A stretch of 64,000 bases of DNA, from contig NZ_LNXS01000036.1 in NCBI RefSeq assembly GCF_001467525.1, forward strand, positions 51,605 to 115,604. Direction: 5' to 3'. The stretch comes from Legionella anisa (GTDB lineage: Bacteria; Pseudomonadota; Gammaproteobacteria; Legionellales; Legionellaceae). This document shows, one piece after another, positions 41,419 to 51,271 of the stretch. The position numbers were made by a program, and so were the translations under genes. How positions within the stretch are numbered: position 1 is the first letter of the stretch; each line of letters opens with the position of its first letter. The notes under the pieces are model-generated. The model was not told where the DNA came from. It ran no database searches and was given only the letters and a program-made list of their open reading frames with translations.

Positions 41419-42183
41419 TTATAATTTTTTTCTTGTTTTGTTTAAAAACTCATTTTCTTGCTGGATGTAATCAAGATCAAAACGAAATAAATTAAATTTT
41501 GTATTTTTATCATAAATATCAATTTGTTCTATTTTTTTTAACTTATTGACTAGATTTATGGAGAGCGGAAGCCCACATAATTCAATAAACACCTTAATGA
41601 ACCACATAGTGAACATCATAGTAATGAAAACAGAGTGAGGTAGTGTTTTATAAAATGCAATCGCTGTAAAAATTATACTATCCAGGCCCGAGGCTAAAAA
41701 TGTGGCTAGAAGAAATCGTCCTCCCATATACCGTCCCTGGGTCTTAACTTTGGTTTTGGCAATAAGATAAGAATTGAACGATTCGGCAATCAGGTAACTG
41801 ATAAATGATGCCAAAATAATTCTGGAGTTAATGGTTAACAGAGTATCGAAAAGAGCATTATTGGTTGTAAAATTAGGATTAGGCATATGGATGACAAGTT
41901 GGCCATATAAAATAAAAAATAAATTAAATACGAACCCACACCAAATCGTACGACGTGCATATTTATAACCATACACCTCAGTAATCAAATCAGAAAGCAA
42001 AAAGGATAATGGAAAGATCAATGTTCCAGCATCCGTTGTTAAGCCCCAAACATTAATTAACCGTGGATCAAACCAATTAGCCAGTATAATGATCATGGAA
42101 TAAGTTAATGTCAAATACCACAAATAACTCGAATGAATAATAATTTTTCCATTTCCAAATCGATTATTTATTGTTGTATCCAT
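41419..42183 (-). CDS. Queuosine precursor transporter (YhhQ/VUT family), short paralogue
   Basis: 254 residues with about six membrane segments. The family motif DLITEVYGYKYARRTIW (about 64-80) matches the YhhQ/VUT signature (DxxxEVYGxxxxRRxIW), followed by SYLIAESFNSYLIAKTK and ASGLDSIIFTAIAF. YhhQ takes up queuosine precursors (preQ0/preQ1) for tRNA modification. It lies 2 bp after a longer paralogue on the same strand. Substrate choice between the two cannot be read from sequence. Confidence 0.85.
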   Translation of the reverse strand: MDTTINNRFGNGKIIIHSSYLWYLTLTYSMIIILANWFDPRLINVWGLTTDAGTLIFPLSFLLSDLITEVYGYKYARRTIWCGFVFNLFFILYGQLVIHMPNPNFTTNNALFDTLLTINSRIILASFISYLIAESFNSYLIAKTKVKTQGRYMGGRFLLATFLASGLDSIIFTAIAFYKTLPHSVFITMMFTMWFIKVFIELCGLPLSINLVNKLKKIEQIDIYDKNTKFNLFRFDLDYIQQENEFLNKTRKKL

Positions 42184-42185
42184 GA

Positions 42186-43154
42186 TTAAAGCGCTAATGA
42201 AAACGGATTAAAATTGGTCTTTACATCATAATGATCGACATTATCTTTGCGTTTTAAATAATTTGAAATATGGTATGTAATTGGCAATGCACATACTTCA
42301 TACAGTACTTTGAGTAAATACATCGTTCCAATAATTTGCCAAATCCCTGCATAGGGAATTAGGAACAAAAAGGCAATATGAGTAAAAAGTAGTGTATCAA
42401 TACCAACGCCAATCATCGTACTTGTAATCGCACGCAGCCAAAGTCGTTCCCCGGATGTCATCACTTTGAGTTTGGCTAAAATAATTGAATTGGCAAATTC
42501 GCCAAAAAAGTAACTAATGACGGAAGCTACGAAAACTCTTAATGTTCCTTGATATACAGTTGCATAAGCTTCTTGATGAGACCAGTAGGGCGAAGGGGTG
42601 AGATAAATGGTAAGCCAGGTGCCCAAAAATACAATAGTATTCGCGAGTAATGCCATCCAAATGATCCGCCTGCTTACTTTAAATCCATATACTTCGGTCA
42701 GAATATCATCAAAGACATAGGTTAAAGGGAAAAAAATTAAACCTGCAGCAAAATTGATGGAACCAAATGCAGCTATTTTAAAGGCAGCTAAATTCGATAA
42801 GATTAAAAAAGTTGTAAACAGTATTCCAACACTAATGACACTGGATTTGTTTGCGGATGCTTGTTTGGGGAATCTTTTAATTAAATCCAGATTATTGGTT
42901 TGTTCTGCAGAATATAAAGCCGCAATATGCGCTACATCTTCATGCGAAAAACTATCCAGCCATTTTTTTTGATACAGTTCGCTTACCGACTTATCAAAAG
43001 TTACTGCTTTACCAGTAACTTGAACTGTAACATAAACTTTTGCAGTGTTTTGATAACTGTCATCGACTGAGATAATCCGGTACGCATTAGAAATAATTTT
43101 ATCCGCTGGTACTTGGAATAGTTGTTTTATTCGATGAAATAATTTATTGATCAT
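42186..43154 (-). CDS. Queuosine precursor transporter-like protein with N-terminal extension
   Basis: 322 residues from ATG 43154 (the longer frame starts with TTG at 43175 without a better ribosome site). Residues ~105-300 form the YhhQ/VUT membrane core, with DDILTEVYGFKVSRRIIWMA, SYFFGEFANSIILAKLK and GVGIDTLLFTHIAF. Residues ~1-95 are an extra soluble region (AKVYVTVQVTGKAVTFDKSV, then KKWLDSFSHEDVAHIAALYS) absent from the downstream paralogue and from E. coli YhhQ. The tandem, 2-bp-spaced copies look like a duplication followed by divergence. The promoter must lie in the 23-bp gap to the divergent GNAT gene or inside that gene. Confidence 0.8.
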   Translation of the reverse strand: MINKLFHRIKQLFQVPADKIISNAYRIISVDDSYQNTAKVYVTVQVTGKAVTFDKSVSELYQKKWLDSFSHEDVAHIAALYSAEQTNNLDLIKRFPKQASANKSSVISVGILFTTFLILSNLAAFKIAAFGSINFAAGLIFFPLTYVFDDILTEVYGFKVSRRIIWMALLANTIVFLGTWLTIYLTPSPYWSHQEAYATVYQGTLRVFVASVISYFFGEFANSIILAKLKVMTSGERLWLRAITSTMIGVGIDTLLFTHIAFLFLIPYAGIWQIIGTMYLLKVLYEVCALPITYHISNYLKRKDNVDHYDVKTNFNPFSLAL

Positions 43155-43177
43155 ATTTTTAGATTGAGAAAACAATA

Positions 43178-43819
43178 ATGTCTGACATGCTTATTATGCC
43201 TAAAAGTAAAACAAAAGTCAGTACGCTTGTACCTGAGAACCTTATTGGTCAAAACATTCAAATGGAACCTCTTACTTTAAGTCATTATGAGCGTTTGCGT
43301 CATCCAGCCAATGATGCGCGAATTTGGACTTATATGCCCAATAAAGCGAATGGTGAGTTTTATGATGCCTGGTTTCAGAATTGTTTGATGAAGCAGATCC
43401 AAGGGATTCAACTTACCTATGTAATAAGACGGTTAAAGGATAATGAACTCATCGGAGGCCGAGCTTATTATGAAATAGATCTGCACCATAAAAAGCTAGA
43501 AGTTGGTTATGGTTGGCTTACTCCATCAGTATGGGGAAAGCAATATAATCACGAGTCTTTGCTGTTATTGTTTCAAAATGCATTTGAGATCTGGAATATC
43601 AATCGCATACAAATCGCAACAGACCCTCGCAATATCAAAAACTACAATACGTTAAAAAAATTAGGAGCAACAAGAGAGGGGATTTTGCGTCAACATATGA
43701 TTCATCACAATGGCCAAATCACCGATACGGTCTTGTTTAGCATTCTTGCTGAAGAATGGCCTGAGGTGAAAAAAAAGTTGGTGCAACGATTAGACCAGAT
43801 AGGAGTGGGTCGAGGTTAG
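43178..43819 (+). CDS. GNAT-family N-acetyltransferase (RimJ/RimL-like)
   Basis: 213 residues. The RimJ/RimL-type acetyltransferase pattern is visible: IQMEPLTLSHYERL at the start, ELIGGRAYYEID, LEVGYGWLTPSVWGKQYNHE (acetyl-CoA loop region), and IQIATDPRNIKNYNTLKKLG near 147-166, ending in EGILRQHMIHHNG. Substrate unknown; such enzymes acetylate ribosomal proteins, other protein N-termini or small molecules. The start is divergent from the transporter gene only 23 bp away, so promoters overlap. An in-frame ATG four codons downstream (43190) is possible. Confidence 0.85.
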   Translation: MSDMLIMPKSKTKVSTLVPENLIGQNIQMEPLTLSHYERLRHPANDARIWTYMPNKANGEFYDAWFQNCLMKQIQGIQLTYVIRRLKDNELIGGRAYYEIDLHHKKLEVGYGWLTPSVWGKQYNHESLLLLFQNAFEIWNINRIQIATDPRNIKNYNTLKKLGATREGILRQHMIHHNGQITDTVLFSILAEEWPEVKKKLVQRLDQIGVGRG

Positions 43820-43827
43820 AATGATTT

Positions 43828-43908
43828 GTAGCCTGGGTGCAGCGGCAGCGGAACCCGGGATCGATGATATTGCATTCCCAGGTTCCGCTGCCGCTGCACC
43901 CAGGCTAC
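43828..43908. repeat. REP doublet, copy 7 (core with 3-base insertion)
   Basis: Both arms carry the enlarged core GCAGCGGCAGCGGA, so the insertion relative to other copies is present on both sides. The arms match at 32 of 33 positions. Located 8 bp after the GNAT stop, between the converging GNAT and clpB 3' ends. Confidence 0.92.
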
Positions 43909-43933
43909 AAAAGCACTGAAGTCAAATGCTCAA

Positions 43934-46510
43934 TTAATGACTTATAAACTTCATTCCACCATCTTTATAAGTGACTTTAATCGTCTCACCTGACTTGAAT
44001 TTCCCCGTCAATATATCTTGAGCCAGAGGATTTTCCAATTGTTGTTGAATCGTACGCTTTAAAGGTCTTGCTCCATATACTGGATCGAAACCTGCTTCTG
44101 CTAAGTGCGATAATGCTTCCTGAGTTACATCAAGATGAATATCTTGTTGTTTCAGACGTTTTTGCAAATAACCAATTTGGATTGCAGCAATTTTCGCAAT
44201 TTGATCTTTAGCAAGAGAATGGAAGACTACGGTATCATCAATGCGGTTAATGAATTCAGGGCGGAAGTGCTGGCGTACCATTTCCATTACTGCATCCTTA
44301 ATTTGGTCGTATTTAAATTTATTTCCCATTTCCTGAATCAGATTGGAACCCAGGTTTGAGGTCATGACAATAATGGTGTTGCGAAAGTCAACAGTACGTC
44401 CTTGGCCATCAGTCAAGCGTCCATCATCCATCACTTGCAAGAGTATATTGAACACATCTGTATGCGCTTTTTCTACTTCATCAAGTAAAATAACTGAATA
44501 AGGCCTGCGTCGAACAGCTTCCGTCAAATAGCCTCCTTCCTCATAACCAACATATCCAGGTGGTGCACCAATTAGACGGGCAACAGAATGTTTTTCCATA
44601 AATTCGGACATATCGATGCGAACCATTGCTTCTTCGGTATCAAAGAGAAATGAAGCCAGGGCCTTACATAATTCAGTTTTACCCACGCCAGTAGGACCAA
44701 GGAATAAAAATGATCCAATAGGACGATTAGGGTCGGATAATCCGGCACGTGCACGACGAATGGCATTGGATACAGCATCTATTGCCTCATTTTGACCTAT
44801 GAGACGATGATGCAATACTTCTTCCATCCTCAGTAATTTTTCTTTTTCACCCTCCATCATCTTAGCTACAGGTATGCCTGTCCATTTGGAAACGACTTCT
44901 GCCACTTCATCTTCTGTTACTTTATTACGGACTAATTTGTTTTCATGAGATTCTGCTTCAGCCACTTGTGCCAAACGCTTTTCAAGTTCTGGGATACGTC
45001 CATATTGTAATTCAGACATTCTACTCAAATCTCCGGCTCGACGTGCGGTTTCCATTTCAAGCTTAGCTTGTTCAAGGGCTTCTTTAATTTGAGTCGCTCC
45101 CTGCATCATTGCTTTTTCTGATTTCCAAACTTCTTCTAAATCCGAGTAGTTGTGTTCCAGCTCGTCAATCGTATGTTGTAAGTCTTCAAGTCGTTTTTTA
45201 GATGCTTCATCGGATTCTTTTTTGAGCGCCTCACGTTCAATTTTCAATTGAATCAACCGTCGTTCCAACTTATCCATGCTTTCGGGTTTAGAATCAATTT
45301 CCATGCGAATCAGACTCCCTGCTTCATCGATTAAATCAATCGCTTTATCGGGAAGTTGTCGGTCTGTAATGTATCGGTGCGATAGCGTAGCAGCTGCGAC
45401 TATAGCTGGGTCAGTAATTTCAACCCCATGATGTACTTCATAACGTTCTTTTAAACCACGAAGAATAGCAATTGTATCTTCAACACTCGGTTCATCAACA
45501 AGAACTTTCTGGAAGCGACGTTCCAAAGCGGCGTCTTTTTCGATGTATTGTCGGTACTCATCAAGAGTGGTTGCGCCGATGCAATGGAGCTCACCGCGTG
45601 CTAAAGCTGGTTTTAGCATGTTTCCTGCATCCATTGCACCCTCTGCTTTTCCAGCACCAACCATAGTATGAAGCTCATCAATAAAGAGAATAATTTGACC
45701 TTCTTGTTTTGCTAGATCATTAAGAACAGCTTTCAGCCGCTCTTCGAATTCACCACGAAATTTTGCTCCGGCAATCAAAGCCCCCATATCCAATGAAAGC
45801 AAGCGTTTATTTTTTAGACCTTCAGGAACCTCACCATTAATAATACGTTGTGCCAATCCTTCAACAATTGCTGTTTTACCTACACCGGGCTCACCAATTA
45901 AAACAGGATTATTTTTTGTACGCCTTTGCAATACTTGAATGGTTCTGCGAATTTCATCATCGCGACCAATTACTGGGTCTAATTTACCTTGTTCTGCACG
46001 AGCGGTTAGGTCTAGAGTATATTTCTCAAGAGCTTGACGTTGCTCCTCTGCGTTAGGGTCATTAACTGTTTCTCCACCACGCAACTCATTAATTGCATTT
46101 TCTATTGCTTTCGCTTCACCCCCTGCTTGTTTGAGTATGCGAGAAAGGCTGCCTTCCTCACTTATTGCCGCTAAAACAAAAAGCTCGCTGGAAATAAAAT
46201 TGTCTTTCTTTTGTTGTGCCAGCTTATCAGTAAGATTTAATAGACGATTTAATCCATTGGAAACATGGATATCACCTCCAATTCCAGCAACTTTAGGAAG
46301 TTTATCTAATGCCTGATCTAAAAGAGTTCTTAAGAGAGGAATATTAACACCAGCCTTACTGAGCAGGGGTCTGCAAGTACCTCCTTGTTGATCAAGAAGC
46401 GCCTTCATTAAGTGTTCGGGTTCGATAAAGCCATTATCTCTTCCTAATGCTAGAGATTGAGCATCTGCCAGGGCTATTTGAAACTTTGATGTTAGTTTAT
46501 CCATTCTCAT
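43934..46510 (-). CDS. clpB: Disaggregase ClpB
   Basis: 858 residues, matching E. coli ClpB from [11 protein letters not shown] on. N-domain, first AAA+ with Walker [10 protein letters not shown] near 206, coiled-coil M domain (about 410-525, very rich in E, K and L), second AAA+ with Walker [10 protein letters not shown] near 607 and [13 protein letters not shown] pore loop. It dissolves heat-damaged aggregates with DnaK. The start at 46510 has AGAAGG nine bases upstream. A heat-shock-type promoter lies 54-81 bp upstream (separate entry). Confidence 0.98.
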   Translation of the reverse strand: MRMDKLTSKFQIALADAQSLALGRDNGFIEPEHLMKALLDQQGGTCRPLLSKAGVNIPLLRTLLDQALDKLPKVAGIGGDIHVSNGLNRLLNLTDKLAQQKKDNFISSELFVLAAISEEGSLSRILKQAGGEAKAIENAINELRGGETVNDPNAEEQRQALEKYTLDLTARAEQGKLDPVIGRDDEIRRTIQVLQRRTKNNPVLIGEPGVGKTAIVEGLAQRIINGEVPEGLKNKRLLSLDMGALIAGAKFRGEFEERLKAVLNDLAKQEGQIILFIDELHTMVGAGKAEGAMDAGNMLKPALARGELHCIGATTLDEYRQYIEKDAALERRFQKVLVDEPSVEDTIAILRGLKERYEVHHGVEITDPAIVAAATLSHRYITDRQLPDKAIDLIDEAGSLIRMEIDSKPESMDKLERRLIQLKIEREALKKESDEASKKRLEDLQHTIDELEHNYSDLEEVWKSEKAMMQGATQIKEALEQAKLEMETARRAGDLSRMSELQYGRIPELEKRLAQVAEAESHENKLVRNKVTEDEVAEVVSKWTGIPVAKMMEGEKEKLLRMEEVLHHRLIGQNEAIDAVSNAIRRARAGLSDPNRPIGSFLFLGPTGVGKTELCKALASFLFDTEEAMVRIDMSEFMEKHSVARLIGAPPGYVGYEEGGYLTEAVRRRPYSVILLDEVEKAHTDVFNILLQVMDDGRLTDGQGRTVDFRNTIIVMTSNLGSNLIQEMGNKFKYDQIKDAVMEMVRQHFRPEFINRIDDTVVFHSLAKDQIAKIAAIQIGYLQKRLKQQDIHLDVTQEALSHLAEAGFDPVYGARPLKRTIQQQLENPLAQDILTGKFKSGETIKVTYKDGGMKFISH

Positions 46511-46563
46511 GATGTATAACCTTCTAATGGTTAATGGGTATTAATTTTTTTGCATCTACCGTA

Positions 46564-46591
46564 AAATGAGGACTAATTTAATTATTTCAAG
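46564..46591 (-). promoter_or_regulatory. Sigma-32-type heat-shock promoter of clpB
   Basis: On the minus strand CTTGAAA (46591-46585), a 13-bp spacer and CCTCATTT (46571-46564), against the consensus CTTGAAA / CCCCATNT (one mismatch). Transcription would start near 46557, giving a ~47-nt leader. The element ends 9 bp before the sppA start on the other strand. Confidence 0.75.
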
Positions 46592-46599
46592 TGATTGTT

Positions 46600-47553
46600 A
46601 TGACAAATGACCATTCTTCTAATTCTACTTCGGATTCTCAGGCCCTGCTGAATCAAATCATTATTGATTATATGAAAGAGGCGAAAAGAAAGCGCAGATG
46701 GAAATGGTTTATGCGTGTTATTTATTTGCTCATCATTGCTTATATAGTTTATTACGTGTCGAAGGGTACCAGTGAAGAAATAGGTACTAATATCAAGCCT
46801 CACGTAGGTATCGTAGATATTGTAGGTGAAATGTCTGAAACTAAAGCCAATGCAGATGATTTTGCCAGGGGATTGGATTCAGCTTATAAAAACTCTGGGT
46901 TAAAAGCAGTGATTATTCGTATTAATAGCCCAGGAGGCAGTCCAGTTCAGGCTGAATACATGTACAACATAATAAAGTTTTATCAAAAAAAATATCCGGA
47001 TATAAAAATTTATTCAGTTTGTGTGGATGCGTGTGCTTCTGCTGCGTACTATGTTGCTGTTGCAACGGATACTATTTATGCTAGTCCCGCAAGCATGGTT
47101 GGTTCTATAGGTGTTTTGTATAATGGTTTTGGTTTTGTAGATTTAATTAATAAAGTTGGTATTTCGCGAAGATTACAAGCATCAGGTGCAAATAAATCAT
47201 TTTTAGATCCTTTTACTCCTGAAACAGATTTTGCCAAGCAAAAATTACAGGTAATGCTGGATCAAGTACATGAGCAATTTATTAATCGAGTAAAAGAAGG
47301 TCGAGGAAGTCGCTTACATATTGATAATGACACCTTTTCTGGACTTTTTTGGACTGGTGAGCAGGCTTTAGCAATAGGGCTAATTGATGGTCTTGCAAGC
47401 AGTGGACAGGTAGCTCGTGAAGTAATTAAAGTTCCTGAAGTTGTCGATTATACCCGTAAGCAAAATCTTTTTGATCGAGTGTCCAAAAGTCTTGGGACTG
47501 CTTTGGCTGATGAGCTTCCTTTAGCTCTCGGATTAAAGCAAGGCATTCAATAA
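46600..47553 (+). CDS. sppA: Signal peptide peptidase SppA-like protease (S49)
   Basis: 317 residues from ATG 46600 (a GTG three codons upstream is possible). One membrane helix at about 38-54 is followed by the S49 protease core: RINSPGGSPVQAEY (oxyanion region near 108), the nucleophile serine at about 147 in DACASAAYYVAV, and the general-base lysine at about 199 in GANKSFLDPF. This is the short, half-length form of SppA, cleaving leftover signal peptides in the membrane. It is divergent from clpB and its start sits near the clpB heat-shock promoter. Confidence 0.93.
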   Translation: MTNDHSSNSTSDSQALLNQIIIDYMKEAKRKRRWKWFMRVIYLLIIAYIVYYVSKGTSEEIGTNIKPHVGIVDIVGEMSETKANADDFARGLDSAYKNSGLKAVIIRINSPGGSPVQAEYMYNIIKFYQKKYPDIKIYSVCVDACASAAYYVAVATDTIYASPASMVGSIGVLYNGFGFVDLINKVGISRRLQASGANKSFLDPFTPETDFAKQKLQVMLDQVHEQFINRVKEGRGSRLHIDNDTFSGLFWTGEQALAIGLIDGLASSGQVAREVIKVPEVVDYTRKQNLFDRVSKSLGTALADELPLALGLKQGIQ

Positions 47554-47573
47554 AATTGAGGCCTGAATTCTTT

Positions 47574-47654
47574 GTAGCCTGGGTGAGGCGCAGCGAAACC
47601 CGGGATCTGAAACAAGTGATTCCTGGGTTGCGGCTCTGCCTTCACCCAGGCTAC
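47574..47654. repeat. REP doublet, copy 8 (diverged right arm)
   Basis: Left unit GTAGCCTGGGTGAGGCGCAG then CGAAACCCGGG; the right unit has drifted (GCGGCTCTGCCTTCACCC). In the convergent gap between sppA and suhB, 20 bp after sppA and 7 bp before the suhB stop. Confidence 0.85.
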
Positions 47655-47661
47655 GGTTTTC

Positions 47662-48447
47662 TTATTTCAAAACAGGGGAAATAGTTTGTAATAATGATTT
47701 AAAGACTTTAGGTGTTCCGGCAACAATGTCTCCATGCTTGAGAAAATCATCACCGCCTTGTACATCGCTAATTAATCCACCTGCTTCTCGAATTAATAAG
47801 GATCCTGCCGCAATATCCCAAGGACGTAAACCGAACTCCCAAAATCCATCCAACCGACCACTGGCGACATAAGCCAAATCAAGTGCTGCAGATCCAGTTC
47901 TTCTGACTCCAGCACATTTACCAAATAATGCTTCAAAAGTAGGTAAGTATTTTTGTGCTGCATTGATGTCACGGGATGGAAAACCAGTTCCTAAAAGCGC
48001 GGCTACAAGTTGAGTTTGCTTGGAAACGCGTATTCTTCTATCATTTAATCGCGCTCCGCGTCCTCGGCTTGCAGCAAAACATTCATGTCGTAATGGATCG
48101 TAAATAACTCCATGTTCTATCCTGCCTTTAACCTTTACCCCTATAGAAACTGAAAAGAAAGGAAATCCATGTAAATAATTTGATGTTCCATCGAGGGGAT
48201 CAATAATCCAGGTTGACTCGCCATCTCCTTCTTGGACACCACTTTCCTCAGCAAGAATCCCATGTTCAGGATATGCTTTATGAATCGTATGAATAATGGC
48301 TTGTTCGGCTTTGATGTCTACTTCGCTAAAATATTCATGGTTATTTTTAGCGGTAATTTTGAGACGATCCACTTGCTCTATATGTCGAATTATAATTTCA
48401 CCGGCCAATCGTGCTGCGTTAATTGCTATATTTAAAAGTGGTTCCAT
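47662..48447 (-). CDS. suhB: Inositol-1-monophosphatase family protein SuhB
   Basis: 261 residues from ATG 48447 (AAGAG upstream; the longer frame adds 27 unrelated residues). The magnesium-binding motifs of the family are complete: EES near 67-69, DPLDGTSNYLHGFPFF (83-98) and WDIAAGSLLIREAGG near 212. Besides phosphatase activity, SuhB is a partner of the rRNA antitermination complex in E. coli. As there, suhB is divergent from trmJ, here across 145 bp. Confidence 0.95.
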   Translation of the reverse strand: MEPLLNIAINAARLAGEIIIRHIEQVDRLKITAKNNHEYFSEVDIKAEQAIIHTIHKAYPEHGILAEESGVQEGDGESTWIIDPLDGTSNYLHGFPFFSVSIGVKVKGRIEHGVIYDPLRHECFAASRGRGARLNDRRIRVSKQTQLVAALLGTGFPSRDINAAQKYLPTFEALFGKCAGVRRTGSAALDLAYVASGRLDGFWEFGLRPWDIAAGSLLIREAGGLISDVQGGDDFLKHGDIVAGTPKVFKSLLQTISPVLK

Positions 48448-48592
48448 GAATATTACTCTTGAGTGTGCAAAACCGGTGATTCTATCATATTTTTTTTGCG
48501 CAAATAGGGTTAAATATGAAAAAAGCAAAAATCGTCAAAAAGGGTGTTCGATGATATGATATAATCATTTCAATGCATTAATAAAAGTTTTT

Positions 48593-49348
48593 ATGAAGTT
48601 AAGTTCAATCCGTATTATTCTAGTAGCCACATCTCACCCTGGTAACATAGGCTCAACAGCTCGAGCGATGAAAACTATGGGGTTAAATTCACTGTATCTG
48701 GTTAAGCCTAAATCTTTTCCGGATTATAAAGCAAAAGAAATGGCAGCAGGAGCTGATGATCTTTTGGAACGTGCGGTCGTTACTGAAACTTTAGATGAGG
48801 CTTTGGTTGGTTGTCAGCTGATTTTGGGGACAAGCGCAAGACCCAGAGGCCTTTCTTTACCTGGCTTAATTCCTGCATCGTGTGCGGATTTGGTAAGTCA
48901 ACAATCAGAAAATACTCAAATTGCGATTGTTTTTGGAAGGGAGCATGCAGGTCTTACTAACGAAGAGCTGCTAAAATGTCATTATCATATTCATATCCCG
49001 AGTAATCCTGAATATGCCTCACTTAATTTGGCACAGGCCGTACAGATTATTGCTTATGAGTTGCGCATGAAGCTATTAACACCCCAAGCAGAAGTGGCGT
49101 TACGTCAGGATGAATATGCTACAGCAGATGAAATTGAGCAGTTTTATGAGCATTTGAGGGAGGTTTTTGTTGCGATTCAATTTTTAAAAGCGTCAAATCC
49201 AAGACGTTTAATGCAGCGCGTACGTCGATTATTTAATCGCGTGAATTTGGAAAAAACGGAAGTAAATTTGTTAAGAGGGATGTTAAGTCAAGTACAAAAA
49301 TCGTTGGAATGGGCAAGTAAAAGGGGTCGGAGTGAAGAAAATAATTAA
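48593..49348 (+). CDS. trmJ: tRNA (cytidine/uridine-2'-O-)-methyltransferase TrmJ
   Basis: 251 residues of the SPOUT/TrmH class, methylating ribose 32 of tRNA. The three knot motifs are present: [16 protein letters not shown] near 20-35, [15 protein letters not shown] near 116-130, and [19 protein letters not shown] near 141-159. The C-terminal helical tail (about 170-251) is as in TrmJ. It overlaps the start of iscS by 17 bp. In gammaproteobacteria trmJ normally precedes iscR-iscSUA; iscR is missing here. Confidence 0.95.
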   Translation: MKLSSIRIILVATSHPGNIGSTARAMKTMGLNSLYLVKPKSFPDYKAKEMAAGADDLLERAVVTETLDEALVGCQLILGTSARPRGLSLPGLIPASCADLVSQQSENTQIAIVFGREHAGLTNEELLKCHYHIHIPSNPEYASLNLAQAVQIIAYELRMKLLTPQAEVALRQDEYATADEIEQFYEHLREVFVAIQFLKASNPRRLMQRVRRLFNRVNLEKTEVNLLRGMLSQVQKSLEWASKRGRSEENN

Positions 49349-50504
49349 AATACCAATTTATTTTGATTATATGGCAACAACACCTACTGATCCGCGTGTA
49401 GTAGAGCGGATGGTCCATTATTTAGGTCCGGATGGAGATTATGGTAATCCTTCTTCAGTAACTCATGAATACGGTCGCGTTGCCGCTCTTGCTGTTGAGC
49501 ATGCGCGTTTACAAGTTGCAGATTCAATCCACGCTTCCATCCAGGATATAGTATTTACCTCAGGTGCCACAGAAGCGAATAATTTGGCGATAATAGGCGC
49601 AGCCCACTTTTATAAGAATAAAGGTAAGCATTTGATTACGATGAGTACAGAACACAAGGCAGTGCTCGATAGTTTTGACCGTTTAGAAAAAGATGGATTC
49701 GAAGTAACCTATATAGAGCCTGAATCCAATGGTTTGCTTGATCTTGAGAAACTGGCTCAAGCATTGAGACCAGATACCATTTTAGTATCCATCATGCATG
49801 TGAACAATGAAATCGGTGTAGTGCAAGACATTGGGTCTATTGGCACTTTATTACGTCATAAAGGAATTCTTTTTCATGTTGATGCGGCACAAAGTGCTGG
49901 AAAAATTTCTATTGACCTTGAACATCTTTCTGTGGATTTAATGGCGCTATCGGCACATAAAAATTATGGCCCAAAAGGTGTAGGTGCGCTTTATGTCCGG
50001 CATAAACCACGAATTCGTCTGCAACCGCAAAGTTTTGGTGGTGGACATGAGGGAGGCTTACGCTCAGGAACTTTGGCCACGCATCAAATTGTGGGTATGG
50101 GAGAAGCATTTGCATTAGCTGAAAGTTTACGGGAGGAGGAGCAAGCCCGTCTTTTAAGCTATCGTCAGCGCTTATGGAATGGTATTAAACATTTGCCAGG
50201 CATTCAACTCAATGGAGATGAACAAAAGCGAATTGCGGGTAATCTTAATATAAGTTTTGCCGGTTTAGATGGGGATTCTTTGCTGTTAGCATTGAATGAG
50301 CTAGCCGTATCTACTACTTCAGCCTGCAGTTCTTCCAGTATCCAACCCTCTTACGTGTTGAGAGCTTTAGGGGTAAGTGATGATTTAGCGCAAAGCAGCA
50401 TTAGATTATCTATAGGGCGTTTTACTAAGGAAGAAGAAGTAGAATACGCAATTAATGTTATTTGCACACAAGTAACTCGATTGCATGAAATATCACCATC
50501 ATGA
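49332..50504 (+). CDS. iscS: Cysteine desulfurase (IscS/NifS type)
   Basis: 390 residues. PLP-binding lysine 210 in [20 protein letters not shown]-contacting [10 protein letters not shown] (182-191) and the catalytic cysteine 332 in [13 protein letters not shown]. The protein provides sulfur for Fe-S clusters and tRNA thiolation. The start is GTG at 49332, inside the trmJ end, with AAGGGG upstream. E. coli IscS has 404 residues; the C-terminal extension that contacts IscU is shorter here, which fits the altered scaffold protein encoded next. Confidence 0.93.
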   Translation: MKKIIKIPIYFDYMATTPTDPRVVERMVHYLGPDGDYGNPSSVTHEYGRVAALAVEHARLQVADSIHASIQDIVFTSGATEANNLAIIGAAHFYKNKGKHLITMSTEHKAVLDSFDRLEKDGFEVTYIEPESNGLLDLEKLAQALRPDTILVSIMHVNNEIGVVQDIGSIGTLLRHKGILFHVDAAQSAGKISIDLEHLSVDLMALSAHKNYGPKGVGALYVRHKPRIRLQPQSFGGGHEGGLRSGTLATHQIVGMGEAFALAESLREEEQARLLSYRQRLWNGIKHLPGIQLNGDEQKRIAGNLNISFAGLDGDSLLLALNELAVSTTSACSSSSIQPSYVLRALGVSDDLAQSSIRLSIGRFTKEEEVEYAINVICTQVTRLHEISPS

Positions 50505-50887
50505 TGTATAATAGAATTGTGCAGGATTGTTTTTTTTCACCCAGACATGTAGGGGTTATCAATTTAAATGATCATTTTGCGGTTGTTGTTAAAAACAACC
50601 AAAAAGGTCAGGGAACGATTGAACTCTATGTACAGTGTGATTCAGAGGGGACAATTGTCCGAGCTTGTTTTAAAACAAATGGTAATCCTTATGTAATTGC
50701 CAGTCTGGAATGGTTGTGCAGGCAGCTTGAAGGGCAGACTATAGATGCCGTGCCACAAATTGATTATCAGCTTATTGTCAAAGAATTAGATATTCCTGTT
50801 GCTCAATATCCTATAGCATTAAGGATTATTGATGTTTATAAAGAAGCATTGCTTTTAATAAAGAAAACAAATCGAGTCGAGAGGTAA
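50501..50887 (+). CDS. IscU-like scaffold fold lacking ligand cysteines
   Basis: 128 residues overlapping iscS by 4 bp. The IscU order of segments is visible: [20 protein letters not shown] matches the IscU N-terminus (ExVxDHYxxPRNVG), [20 protein letters not shown] matches IIEDARFKTYGCGSAIASS, and [20 protein letters not shown] matches the LxLPPVKIHCSILAEDA region. In each place the cluster-ligand cysteine is gone: the loop before TIELYVQ has none, GCG has become GNP (61-63), and HC has become YP. C56 and C73 are at non-ligand positions. It therefore cannot be a normal cluster scaffold; a sulfur-transfer adaptor or IscS regulator is possible. Confidence 0.8.
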   Translation: MMYNRIVQDCFFSPRHVGVINLNDHFAVVVKNNQKGQGTIELYVQCDSEGTIVRACFKTNGNPYVIASLEWLCRQLEGQTIDAVPQIDYQLIVKELDIPVAQYPIALRIIDVYKEALLLIKKTNRVER

Positions 50888-50889
50888 TA

Positions 50890-51255
50890 ATGAGTGTAGT
50901 AATGCATCATATAGAAAGCACCGTGCCTGAAATCAGTTTTACTGAAGCAGCAGTAAAACACTTGGTATCTTATTTGCAAAAAAATTCTGAATATACCGGG
51001 ATTCGTTTGTCGGTAAAAAAAACAGGGTGTTCTGGTTTATCGTATGTTATTGATTATGTACGCGCTCCTGATAAAGACGATTTGGTTCTTGCTTTGACTG
51101 AAAACTATAGTGCATGTATTGATAAGTCCAGCTATCCCTTTCTGAAAAATATGAGTGTTGATTACGTAAAACAGGGATTAAATTATAAATTTGTTTTCAA
51201 TAACCCTAACCAAACAGGTCAATGTGGATGTGGGGAAAGTTTCACAGTAGATTAG
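50890..51255 (+). CDS. iscA: IscA/ErpA-type Fe-S carrier
   Basis: 121 residues of the A-type carrier (HesB) family. Three cysteines that bind iron or a cluster are in place: C47 in KKTGCSGLSYVIDY, and C112 and C114 in QCGCGESFTVD. It receives clusters from a scaffold and passes them to targets. It starts 2 bp after the IscU-like gene. hscB, hscA and fdx, which usually follow, are absent; a REP element and an adenosine deaminase gene come next. Confidence 0.93.
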   Translation: MSVVMHHIESTVPEISFTEAAVKHLVSYLQKNSEYTGIRLSVKKTGCSGLSYVIDYVRAPDKDDLVLALTENYSACIDKSSYPFLKNMSVDYVKQGLNYKFVFNNPNQTGQCGCGESFTVD

Positions 51256-51271
51256 AGACATATTTAGCTAT

